14,486 nucleotides of DNA from Candidatus Thalassarchaeaceae archaeon (GTDB lineage Archaea > Thermoplasmatota > Poseidoniia > Poseidoniales > Thalassarchaeaceae). The DNA lies in contig DUIL01000158.1 of assembly GCA_013330385.1 (NCBI GenBank), positions 1 through 14,486 on the forward strand. Direction: 5' to 3'. Below the pieces are notes generated by a model. The model searched no databases. It saw nothing but the letters and a program-made list of their open reading frames with translations, and was not told where the DNA came from. Every line of letters begins with the position of its first letter. Position 1 is the first letter of the stretch. Shown here piece by piece: positions 7,983-14,486 of this stretch. Made by a program: the position numbers and the translations under genes.

Positions 7983-8871
7983 TTGGCTCAAGTGTTGCTT
8001 GCATCCCATCTATCGAAATCATTTCTAATTCGATTGCTCTAATTGGCACTAGTGCAAATGCCAATGAATCCGTACCCGTATCGCAGCAGGAAGTAATCCT
8101 AATTGTTCCGATATCATCGGATGCTTTCTTACCGCATTCGAAATTTCCTACTGAACGCAACACCACTAATTTCTTCGATGCCGTTCCGCGACTATCCAGT
8201 CTTGCATGAATCTCTTGGCCGGGATAGCACCCTTTACTGAGTACAACATACTCATCAAGGCCAACTTCTGATGGAAGATTTCCATAAATGTCATTGATCT
8301 CAAGTATGCCCAAACTCATCCTCAATGGCTGCCAAGCATCCTCATGTATACGGGAGCAGCCATTGATATCAAGCGCCTCGATGAAATGTCCAAGCTCTCC
8401 TTTGGGGATGATCGCCTCTACTACCTCAGAGCTCGTTGCCGTGAGCAAAGCGTTACCGAATTCCGTCCAATTTGATTTATTGAGCTCCTCGAATTCAATA
8501 CCCAATCCGACGAGTACCCTACCGATGTTCTGTCCAACTATGGTCAAATGGGATATCGCATCATCGGCGTAGGTAACTGTTACCTCCTCGTTCCAAGCAA
8601 CACCATTGAGAAGAATCTGCCTGGTTTGGTCATTTGATCCATCGTAACTAACAATAATCATCTGGCCTTCAATAGCAGCCAAAAGTAGTTTGTCCAATAC
8701 GCGGCCATTTGAATTGCAAAGCAATGATTCGCGCCTCTCCAAATGGGTCATATCGGATATTACTGATGTTAGACAGCGTTCTAGATTATTCAATGAATCT
8801 GCTCCATCCAGCACTGTAAGAGGGGAGCTCCTGACGTACACCTGTGCATTTGGATGAAGGATTTGGTTCAA
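7969..8871 (-). CDS. ygfZ: YgfZ/Iba57-like folate-binding Fe-S assembly protein (GcvT-related)
   Basis: This 300-residue protein carries the YgfZ family signature KGCYPGQE (213-220), with the conserved Cys215, near the end of the GcvT-like domain. It also has a typical N-terminal SLLCNSNGRVLDKLLL segment (49-64) and a C-terminal beta-barrel-like tail. YgfZ in E. coli and Iba57 in mitochondria are tetrahydrofolate-linked factors that help A-type carriers in the maturation or repair of [4Fe-4S] proteins. Here it lies 9 bases downstream of an A-type carrier gene and in the same reading frame. This supports that role and excludes a glycine-cleavage function, since no other gcv gene is present. 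The start is uncertain: the frame opens with TTG at 8871, GTG codons follow at residues 11 and 20, and the first in-frame ATG (residue 41) would remove part of the N-terminal domain. The 3' end overlaps the convergent membrane protein gene by 14 bases. Confidence 0.88.
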   Translation of the reverse strand: MNQILHPNAQVYVRSSPLTVLDGADSLNNLERCLTSVISDMTHLERRESLLCNSNGRVLDKLLLAAIEGQMIIVSYDGSNDQTRQILLNGVAWNEEVTVTYADDAISHLTIVGQNIGRVLVGLGIEFEELNKSNWTEFGNALLTATSSEVVEAIIPKGELGHFIEALDINGCSRIHEDAWQPLRMSLGILEINDIYGNLPSEVGLDEYVVLSKGCYPGQEIHARLDSRGTASKKLVVLRSVGNFECGKKASDDIGTIRITSCCDTGTDSLAFALVPIRAIELEMISIDGMQATLEPINHP

Positions 8872-8880
8872 TTGAAACCC

Positions 8881-9267
8881 TCAGCCAAATGACTGGCCGC
8901 ACCCACACGTCCTGTCAGCATTGGGATTTAATATCTGAAATCCCCCTCCCATCAACGTGTCTTTGTAATCGACTGTGATCCCAGTCAATAGAAGGCTATC
9001 TTTCTTGTGTACGAGCACGGAAATACCATCGATTTCGAGTCTTTGGAAATCATCGTTTTCTGGGTCCTCGATGATTTTCATGTCGTATAAGTATCCGGAA
9101 CAACCACCTGATTGTGCGCTGATGACCAGAACATGTGATCCCCCGTCACCGCTCATCGCATCGTTTATTGCTTTCTTTGCGGTTTCAGTGAACTCGATGT
9201 GCGCATCGACGACCTCAACTTCTGCCACGACTGGTAGGGAAAACCCCTCGCCACCTAGTATACCCAT
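8881..9267 (-). CDS. iscA: A-type iron-sulfur carrier protein (IscA/ErpA/HesB family)
   Basis: This 128-residue protein has the three cysteines of A-type carriers: Cys56 in SGGCSGYLYDM, and Cys121 and Cys123 in the C-terminal CGCGQSF. It probably receives an Fe-S cluster from a scaffold and passes it to apo-enzymes in the cytoplasm. The conserved domain starts near residue 24 (IEFTETAKKAI), so the annotated ATG gives about 20 extra N-terminal residues; a GTG at residue 14 is an alternative start. The ATG is favoured by a TATA-like GAAATAC placed 21-27 bases upstream (around 9288-9294), as for a leaderless message. It is the first gene of a two-gene unit with ygfZ and divergent from fdhD. Whether it is closer to IscA, ErpA or SufA cannot be judged by eye. 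Confidence 0.92.
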   Translation of the reverse strand: MGILGGEGFSLPVVAEVEVVDAHIEFTETAKKAINDAMSGDGGSHVLVISAQSGGCSGYLYDMKIIEDPENDDFQRLEIDGISVLVHKKDSLLLTGITVDYKDTLMGGGFQILNPNADRTCGCGQSFG

Positions 9268-9350
9268 GTCGGTCTGTTGTAAGGGATGTATTTCAACAGT
9301 TGCTGTGAGTCGCCATCACTGCTATCAATCAAACACTCTCCCTTCAAACC
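9268..9350. promoter_or_regulatory. Divergent upstream region between iscA and fdhD
   Basis: These 83 bases separate the carrier/YgfZ unit from the fdhD/oxidoreductase unit. On the minus strand a GAAATAC element centres about 24 bases before the iscA ATG. On the plus strand a weaker TATCAATCAA (9323-9332) lies about 19-28 bases before the fdhD GTG. A regulator binding here could control both units, but I see no clear inverted repeat. Confidence 0.4.
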
Positions 9351-10154
9351 GTGGAAGGAAGCCATGAGCGTGATTCCGCTAGAATAAATGATTCTGGAAT
9401 AGAACGTGTTCCAGACTCTATTGTCATCGAGAGAGCACTGGAGATTTCAGTAGAAATTGATGACTCTGATACCTATCCGTTAGGGGTGACCATGCGAACC
9501 CCCGGATCTGACACAGAGCTGGTACTGGGATTTCTCCTATCTGAGGGGATAATTCAGAATATTCACGATGTCAAGGGATTATCTGTTGGGGATGACAAAG
9601 GAGTTGTTTCGCTTGCACAGTCTTCTACGTTCGATCCTGATGTCCATTCAAGAATGTCTACTATCAGCTCTTCTTGTGGTGTTTGTGGAAGGATCTCAGT
9701 GGATGGTATGTTGAACAACCCCGACTCAGCAATTTGTGATGATTTGAAAATTAACTTAGATACCGTAAATGCCTGTATCATATCGATGAAGCAGCATCAG
9801 ACATTATTCAAATTCACAGGGGGATCTCATGCGACTGCCAGCTTTACTCCCGAGGGTGATTTAGAGAGGATCTACGAGGATATTGGCAGGCATAACTCAA
9901 TGGACAAATTGGTTGGTTCATATCTGAGCGATTGTAATTTGCCAATCACAGACAGGATAGTCGTGGTTTCAGGCAGGGCATCATTTGACTTGGTCCAAAA
10001 AGCGTTGGTTGCCGGATTTCCCATAATGGTATCAATCGGTGCCCCCAGTACTATGGCTATTGATATGGCCAATGAGCATGGATTGACGTTAGCTTGCTTC
10101 GCCAAATCTAGATCGATTTCAGTTTTTAGCGGCACTAGCCGTATCGAAATATAG
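9351..10154 (+). CDS. fdhD: Formate dehydrogenase accessory sulfurtransferase FdhD
   Basis: FdhD passes sulfur from a cysteine desulfurase to the bis-MGD molybdenum cofactor of formate-dehydrogenase-type enzymes, which is needed for their activity. The 267-residue protein is full length. It shows the catalytic CGVCG motif (Cys109 and Cys112), FKFTGGSHATA (153-163), EDIGRHNSMDKLVG (176-189), SGRASFDLVQKA (207-218) and a GAPS..A..MA segment (230-240), all typical of the family. The start is GTG at 9351: an in-frame TGA lies at 9306-9308 with no ATG between, and the ATG at 9364 is in another frame that stops after seven codons. A 37-base gap leads to the molybdoenzyme gene on the same strand, its likely client and operon partner. 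Confidence 0.95.
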   Translation: MEGSHERDSARINDSGIERVPDSIVIERALEISVEIDDSDTYPLGVTMRTPGSDTELVLGFLLSEGIIQNIHDVKGLSVGDDKGVVSLAQSSTFDPDVHSRMSTISSSCGVCGRISVDGMLNNPDSAICDDLKINLDTVNACIISMKQHQTLFKFTGGSHATASFTPEGDLERIYEDIGRHNSMDKLVGSYLSDCNLPITDRIVVVSGRASFDLVQKALVAGFPIMVSIGAPSTMAIDMANEHGLTLACFAKSRSISVFSGTSRIEI

Positions 10155-10191
10155 GCAATAGAAAGATGAACTCATACATCCACGCAAGGCC

Positions 10192-12516
10192 ATGGGTAGA
10201 GATGTAATCGCGACGACTCCCCTGGAATCCTTTCCCCCACACAAGACACCGGCTAAGACAGTTGCAGCAGGGATCCCCGCTGTAATATCCACAGCAATGC
10301 ATGGCTTCACCAAAATGGGACCATTGAACAGCATAGTAACCCTAAACCGGCTGAATAAATTCAATGGATTCGACTGTCCCGGTTGTGCATGGCCGGACCC
10401 TGATGGCCATAGGACCATTGCAGAATTTTGTGAAAATGGTGCTAAAGCTGTTGCCGACGAGGCCACGAGAAAAAGAGCGGATGTAGAATTTTGGTCCAAC
10501 CACAGTGTTTCAGCACTATCAAGAAAGTCTGATCGTTGGCTAAACTCTCAAGGTAGGTTTACAGAACCCCTGATTCTTCACCCCGGAAGCGATTTCTATC
10601 AAAAGATTGGGTGGCATGAAGCATTCGAAATTATCGCTGAAGAGCTAGCTTCACTAAAGGACCCGGACGAAGCGATATTCTATACCTCTGGAAGAACAAG
10701 CAATGAAGCTGCCTTTCTCTGGCAGCTATTTGCCAGGAGGTTCGGTACCAATAATCTTCCCGATTGCTCAAACATGTGCCACGAATCATCGGGGGCCGCC
10801 TTGACTGATGCAATTGGAATCGGAAAGGGCACAGTCAAACTGGATGATTTTACCAAATCAGACCTAATATTGGTAGTGGGGCAGAATCCTGGTACAAATC
10901 ACCCAAGGATGTTGACATCGCTCAGAGATGCAAAGAAATCTGGTGCATCGATTATTAGCATAAATCCTCTCAAAGAAGCGGGGATGGGTAGGTTCAAACA
11001 CCCCCAAAATCCCTTGGAGATTCTAGGAAAAGGCACTCGTATCGCTGACGTTCATATCCCGCTAAAGGTAAACGGTGATCAGGCCTTATTCAGGGGATTT
11101 GCTAAGGTCTTGATTGAATCAAATTCTGTCGATGAAGAATTTATTTCTGCGTTTACTCACGGTTTTGACGAATATCACCAATCTGTAATCAATACTTCAT
11201 GGAATGATATTGTAAGGATGTCTGGTGTAGACCGGTCAACCATAGAAAAGATAGGCACGTTCATTTCTAAATCAAAGGCTATGATTACTTGTTGGGCAAT
11301 GGGCCTGACACAGCACAAAAATTCGGTACAGACCATCCAGGAAATTGCAAATTTATCCCTTTTAGGCGGCCATATTGGTAAGCCCGGTGCGGGTTTATGC
11401 CCAGTTAGGGGTCATTCGAACGTTCAGGGCGATCGTACTGTCGGAATCAACCACAAACCGTCCAAATTATTCTTAGATAGGCTGTCTGCAGTCACTGGAA
11501 TTATTGCACCATCTAAACATGGTGTTGATTCTGTGGGAGCTGTTAGGAAGATGGTCTCCAGTAAATCTAGTGTTTTCCTATCTATGGGTGGCAATTTCCT
11601 TTCTGCAATGTCTGATACAAAAACTACTGCAGCGGCACTAATGGAATGCTCACTTACGGTACAGGTATCGACAAAACCCAACAGGTCCCACCTCATAACT
11701 GGTGAAACTGCGATCATTCTACCATGCTTGGGAAGAACTGAGGTCGACTCAACGGGTTCAGGGAATCAATTAGTAACTGTTGAGAATTCTATGGGAGTAG
11801 TACACTCTTCAATTGGCAGATCTAAACCAGCCAGCAGTAACCTCAGGTCAGAACCAGCAATAATTTCTGGAATCGCCAGGGCATTTGAGTCCAGATTGAT
11901 GAAATTGGGACATCTTTCCACTCTGGAACAATGGAGGAGATATTTTACAGTTGACTGGAAAGGATTGGCAACTGATTATGATCGTGTACGTAACCTTATC
12001 GAGCAAACAATCCCCGGTTTTGATAATTATAACGTTAGGTGTAGGGCTAATGGTGGCTTCTACCTGCCCAATCAGGTAAGAGACTCACGCATTTTCGATA
12101 CCGATACCGGCAGGGCAAATTTCAGAATCCACAAATTGTCCTCCATACATAGTGAAGAGGGTAGATTTGTTATGATGACTATACGGTCACATGATCAGTA
12201 CAATACCACAATATACGGGACAAATGATCGATATAGGGGCATAAACCATGGACGCAGGATCGTCTTTGTCAGTCAATCAGACATGGATAATTGTGGCTGG
12301 AAAATTTACGACCTTGTAGACATTACTTCACATTTCGAAGATATGGAAATGCGCTCTCAAAATTGGTTTGTGGTCCCATATGACATTCCGGTTGGTAACG
12401 TAGCAACCTACTTCCCCGAGGGCAATGAACTGATTCCCCTCAACAGTGTATCAGACACGAGCAACACTCCGACCAGCAAATCTGTATTGGTATCCATTGA
12501 GTCCTCTACACCTTAG
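10192..12516 (+). CDS. FdhF/YdeP-family molybdopterin oxidoreductase (formate dehydrogenase alpha-like)
   Basis: This 774-residue protein belongs to the Mo-bisPGD (DMSO reductase) superfamily. A cluster-binding N-terminus carries DCPGCAWPDP with Cys62 and Cys65, then Cys80 in FCENGAKAV, where Lys85 resembles the lysine that links cluster and cofactor in FdhF. Cys196-His197 in NMCHESS aligns with the SeCys-His pair of E. coli FdhF, so the probable Mo ligand is ordinary Cys. The stretch from MGLTQHKNS to RGHSNVQG and a C-terminal cofactor-capping domain (about 660-750) complete the fold. The DCPGCAW...FCENGAKAV pattern points to the YdeP-like branch, whose physiological reaction is poorly known (E. 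coli YdeP is linked to acid resistance), so formate oxidation is possible but unproven. FdhD directly upstream implies a need for cofactor sulfuration. No Fe-S beta subunit, cytochrome or NADH-binding partner lies in the window. No Tat-type RR signal is visible, suggesting a cytoplasmic protein. The 3' end overlaps the TPR gene by 11 bases. Confidence 0.92.
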   Translation: MGRDVIATTPLESFPPHKTPAKTVAAGIPAVISTAMHGFTKMGPLNSIVTLNRLNKFNGFDCPGCAWPDPDGHRTIAEFCENGAKAVADEATRKRADVEFWSNHSVSALSRKSDRWLNSQGRFTEPLILHPGSDFYQKIGWHEAFEIIAEELASLKDPDEAIFYTSGRTSNEAAFLWQLFARRFGTNNLPDCSNMCHESSGAALTDAIGIGKGTVKLDDFTKSDLILVVGQNPGTNHPRMLTSLRDAKKSGASIISINPLKEAGMGRFKHPQNPLEILGKGTRIADVHIPLKVNGDQALFRGFAKVLIESNSVDEEFISAFTHGFDEYHQSVINTSWNDIVRMSGVDRSTIEKIGTFISKSKAMITCWAMGLTQHKNSVQTIQEIANLSLLGGHIGKPGAGLCPVRGHSNVQGDRTVGINHKPSKLFLDRLSAVTGIIAPSKHGVDSVGAVRKMVSSKSSVFLSMGGNFLSAMSDTKTTAAALMECSLTVQVSTKPNRSHLITGETAIILPCLGRTEVDSTGSGNQLVTVENSMGVVHSSIGRSKPASSNLRSEPAIISGIARAFESRLMKLGHLSTLEQWRRYFTVDWKGLATDYDRVRNLIEQTIPGFDNYNVRCRANGGFYLPNQVRDSRIFDTDTGRANFRIHKLSSIHSEEGRFVMMTIRSHDQYNTTIYGTNDRYRGINHGRRIVFVSQSDMDNCGWKIYDLVDITSHFEDMEMRSQNWFVVPYDIPVGNVATYFPEGNELIPLNSVSDTSNTPTSKSVLVSIESSTP

Positions 12517-13702
12517 ATCTGGCTTGTCGTTTTTCTTGCTCTCTGGATAAGAGGCGGCATCGGTTCAGTTGAATTCCACACAGACTAACATGATCCTTAT
12601 CCAATCCCAATTGAAGTGCCTGCGAAAAACACTTGACTGCATCCTGATAAAGTTCTACCGCAGCGTATGAAGAGCCCATATTGAATAGGGTCCTTCCCGT
12701 AATGCTGTCTGGATCCATGGAAATTGCTGCATGGTATGCAATTACGCTATCATTGTACCTGGATGATTTGTATAGTGCGTTACCACGACCGATTTGAGCC
12801 TTGACGCGAAGCTCTATTTCTTCGCGGGGACAACCACCAATCGCCTTTTCGAAACAAGTCAAAGCCTCAACTGAGTTTTCTTCGTTTAGTAGTGTCAACC
12901 CCATGTTATACCATTCGATAGATTCGTTGAGTCCACCGTGACTATTGTTTGGCAGTTCAACGGATTGAGATGCCTGTGCTTCAGCAGCAGCGATAAATGA
13001 TGCATCATCGCTTACAGGTAATTTTTCACTTGGTTGTGCGAGGTTGTCGAGTGAGTCTTCAAGATTTTCCGCCCTCAGACGGCATTGCTCTGCACGATCT
13101 TGGTGTCCAGCTGACAGAAGAGCTTGGGAAAGCCCCCTCCAAACCTCAGGAGATTTGGGCGATCCCTCCAATAGGGACTTCCACAATGCTACAGCAGAAC
13201 CATGCTCCCCCTCATTACTCAGTGTCTCAGCTTGAATCATGCGTTCATCGAAGGAACTAGATTCCCGGGGCTCGGCTGGAAATGACTCAACAAATATTTT
13301 ACTATCGTCAGATTTTTCTACCGTCAGTGATGAAATTTCGATTAATTGTTCGTTTTCTGGATATTCTACCAAAGCGGCCTTAGCATATTCAGAGGCTTGT
13401 GTAGGGCTGCGATTTCTCAGAAGGAATGCCAGATTTGCTAGTGTAGGGCCATAGTTTGGATATATCTGATCCGAAGAAGTGAATGATTCGATTGCATCAG
13501 TGTCCAGTCCCATCTTTTGTTGGAGGACTCCCATGCAGTACCATGCATTGGAATTTTGTGGGTCATCTGAAACAATCTGTTGGTATATCTCGATGGCGTT
13601 TGAATATTCACCGTCATCGGCTAACGATCTGGCCCTTTCCAAAATGTTCGGTTGCGGAGGACCATCCATGATTGAACGGCGAAAAGTGTCATGGATAAGC
13701 AT
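12506..13702 (-). CDS. Tetratricopeptide repeat (TPR) protein
   Basis: This protein has about 398 residues, with TPR-like helical repeats in two blocks and a less regular centre. Numbering from the ATG at 13702, an N-terminal block (about 20-115) includes GEYSNAIEIYQQIVSDDPQNSNAWYCMG-type repeats. A central single unit (about 151-215) holds GEHGSAVALWKSLLEGSP. An acidic linker precedes a C-terminal block (about 260-370) containing YNMGLTLL and FNMGSSYA repeats. TPRs mediate protein-protein contacts; no enzymatic domain, signal peptide or TM segment is seen, so a cytoplasmic scaffold is likely but the partner is unknown. The start is uncertain: the frame opens with TTG at 13750 inside the flavoprotein upstream region, ATG at 13702 has an AATAGTAC element about 20-27 bases upstream, and ATG at 13669 is also plausible. 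The gene is divergent from the FMN reductase-like gene and convergent with the molybdoenzyme. Confidence 0.85.
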   Translation of the reverse strand: MLIHDTFRRSIMDGPPQPNILERARSLADDGEYSNAIEIYQQIVSDDPQNSNAWYCMGVLQQKMGLDTDAIESFTSSDQIYPNYGPTLANLAFLLRNRSPTQASEYAKAALVEYPENEQLIEISSLTVEKSDDSKIFVESFPAEPRESSSFDERMIQAETLSNEGEHGSAVALWKSLLEGSPKSPEVWRGLSQALLSAGHQDRAEQCRLRAENLEDSLDNLAQPSEKLPVSDDASFIAAAEAQASQSVELPNNSHGGLNESIEWYNMGLTLLNEENSVEALTCFEKAIGGCPREEIELRVKAQIGRGNALYKSSRYNDSVIAYHAAISMDPDSITGRTLFNMGSSYAAVELYQDAVKCFSQALQLGLDKDHVSLCGIQLNRCRLLSREQEKRQARSKV

Positions 13703-13755
13703 TGGCAGGAGTTGTTGAAAGGTACTATTGAAGGGTGAAGCCTCCTCCAAGTACT
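13703..13755. promoter_or_regulatory. Divergent upstream region between the TPR and flavoprotein genes
   Basis: About 53 bases separate the preferred starts. A sequence around 13714-13731 reads AATAGTAC toward the TPR gene (20-27 bases before ATG 13702) and GGTACTATTG toward the flavoprotein (about 28-37 bases before ATG 13756). It could therefore serve both directions. This is a pattern match only. Confidence 0.3.
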
Positions 13756-14301
13756 ATGGCCGACCCTGTTGTGATAATGGGCATATGCGGATCATATGAT
13801 CTCAATTCCGCCAATGGTAGACTTTTGGATATAGTCCTCAATCACTGTAAATCACTTGGAGCTATAACGTGCATATGGAACAACGGGGAACATCCTCTGC
13901 CCCTTGTGGGCGAAGAAGGATGTTGGTCACACCCAAATGTAGATGAGTACAAAATCATGGCAGATTCGGCCGATGCCTTTGTCCTTTCTAGCCCGGAATA
14001 CCACGGTACTATGAGTGGCGTGATGAAGAACAACCTCGACTGGCTTTCCTCGAAGCAAACAACTGGAAAAGTTTTCGGGTTGATGAGCACCCTGGGGGGG
14101 CAATCTAGTAACAACACTCTCAACCATATGCGCATTGCTGCTAGGTGGATTCATGGATGGGTCGTTCCCGAACAAGTTGCCGTTGCTAACATCAAGCATG
14201 CATTTGACGATGAGGGGAACATTCTCGATGAAGTCGTTGGAGAGAGAGTTACTGCACTCGCAGAGTCGCTCGTACTTAATACGGCTAAACTTAGGCGGTA
14301 A
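13756..14301 (+). CDS. NADPH-dependent FMN reductase-like flavoprotein
   Basis: This 181-residue flavodoxin-fold protein belongs to the NADPH-dependent FMN reductase family (SsuE/ArsH/chromate or azo-reductase relatives). The FMN phosphate-binding loop is GSYDLNSANGRLL (12-24), a variant of GSxRxxS. The flavin-contacting motif SPEYHGTMSGVMKNNLDWL (79-97) closely follows the family's SPEYxxSxPGxLKNxLDW pattern. A later LGGQSSN segment (113-119) fits the third loop. It probably reduces FMN or quinone- or metal-type acceptors with NAD(P)H in the cytoplasm; the physiological acceptor is not readable. I prefer ATG 13756 because the family's first beta-strand (VVIMGICGS) follows at once; a GTG at 13735 would add seven residues overlapping the other direction's promoter. 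A run of seven G (14094-14100) encodes part of this LGG segment. A small membrane protein gene follows after two bases. Confidence 0.88.
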   Translation: MADPVVIMGICGSYDLNSANGRLLDIVLNHCKSLGAITCIWNNGEHPLPLVGEEGCWSHPNVDEYKIMADSADAFVLSSPEYHGTMSGVMKNNLDWLSSKQTTGKVFGLMSTLGGQSSNNTLNHMRIAARWIHGWVVPEQVAVANIKHAFDDEGNILDEVVGERVTALAESLVLNTAKLRR

Positions 14302-14303
14302 CT

Positions 14304-14483
14304 GTGGCCTCTGGATCTCTGCCAGATGGAAGTGAAATCCTCCTATTCTCCATGGCATTTTTTGGTGTAGCAACATGGTGGGCAAATAATTTCACTGAAA
14401 GGCGTCACTGGACTATAATTTGCGCACTGGGTGGAATTATTTCCGCTTCATGCCTATTATTTGTGGTCTTCGGGAGTACCTGA
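14304..14483 (+). CDS. Small two-helix membrane protein, 59 residues, unknown function
   Basis: Starting at GTG 14304, two bases after the flavoprotein stop, an open frame of 59 codons ends at TGA 14481-14483. It has a short polar N-terminus (MASGSLPDGSE), a hydrophobic segment at about residues 11-28 rich in Trp, Phe and Ala, a charged turn (NNFTERRHW, 28-36), and a second hydrophobic segment at about 37-57. This is a tidy two-helix hairpin with the positive charges in the loop. Close spacing suggests co-translation with the flavoprotein. The stop overlaps an ATG (TGATGA, ATG at 14483-14485), so another gene may begin at the window edge. I know no family for it. Such a short frame could arise by chance, but the helix pattern and spacing argue for a gene. 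Confidence 0.5.
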   Translation: MASGSLPDGSEILLFSMAFFGVATWWANNFTERRHWTIICALGGIISASCLLFVVFGST

Positions 14484-14486
14484 TGA

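Noticed and set aside
7969..8871. Glycine cleavage T-protein (GcvT) identity for the folate-binding protein
   Set aside because: The KGCYPGQE signature, the short length of 300 residues and the adjacent Fe-S carrier gene point to YgfZ/Iba57; no other glycine cleavage gene is present.
9364..9387. ATG at 9364 as the start of fdhD
   Set aside because: It is in another frame and stops after seven codons; GTG 9351 is the only usable start in the fdhD frame.
13735..13755. GTG start for the flavoprotein and TTG start for the TPR gene, making them overlap
   Set aside because: Internal ATG codons begin sequences that fit each family better and leave space for promoters. The longer forms cannot be excluded.
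1..14486. CRISPR arrays, tRNA or rRNA genes, insertion sequences, defence or prophage genes
   Set aside because: No spaced repeat series, cloverleaf-like segment, transposase motif or terminal inverted repeat was seen; almost all bases are taken by coherent coding sequence.

Overview
The window looks like a compact chromosomal segment of a free-living archaeon, most likely a marine Thermoplasmatota lineage such as Marine Group II (Poseidoniales). This is an inference. It rests on an archaeal-type valyl-tRNA synthetase, the absence of convincing Shine-Dalgarno sites, frequent GTG/TTG starts, TATA-like elements about 24 bases before several starts, very short intergenic gaps, and an aerobic gene set (Mn-type superoxide dismutase). 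Base composition looks mid-40s % GC by eye. I see no rRNA, tRNA, CRISPR array, insertion sequence or integrase.

Layout from left to right: (1) 1-2562, minus: N-terminal 854 residues of an RND/MMPL-type exporter, running off the left edge. (2) 2686-5193, plus: valS, divergent from the exporter. (3) 5186-6163, minus: a short SerA-type phosphoglycerate dehydrogenase, overlapping valS tail to tail. (4) 6254-6847, plus: Mn-type superoxide dismutase. (5) 6909-7982, plus: an unrecognised polytopic membrane protein. (6) 7969-9267, minus: an A-type Fe-S carrier (IscA/ErpA-like) followed by a YgfZ/Iba57-like folate-binding protein, in the same frame and 9 bases apart. (7) 9351-12516, plus: fdhD and a FdhF/YdeP-family molybdopterin oxidoreductase. 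(8) 12506-13702, minus: a TPR protein. (9) 13756-14301, plus: an NADPH-dependent FMN reductase-like flavoprotein, followed two bases later by a 59-codon two-helix membrane protein (14304-14483).

The most coherent theme is cofactor maturation. The carrier plus YgfZ/Iba57 pair assists late [4Fe-4S] assembly. FdhD supplies sulfur to the molybdenum cofactor of formate-dehydrogenase-like enzymes. The adjacent oxidoreductase should need both a Mo-bisPGD cofactor and a [4Fe-4S] cluster. These four genes form two divergent two-gene units around an 83-base shared upstream region, so they may be a maturation-plus-client module. All other genes are ordinary housekeeping or stress functions, plus two membrane proteins I cannot name.

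Architecture: all three convergent pairs (valS/serA, membrane protein/ygfZ, oxidoreductase/TPR) overlap at their 3' ends by 8-14 bases, leaving no room for classical intergenic terminators. No stretch longer than about 125 bases lacks a gene.
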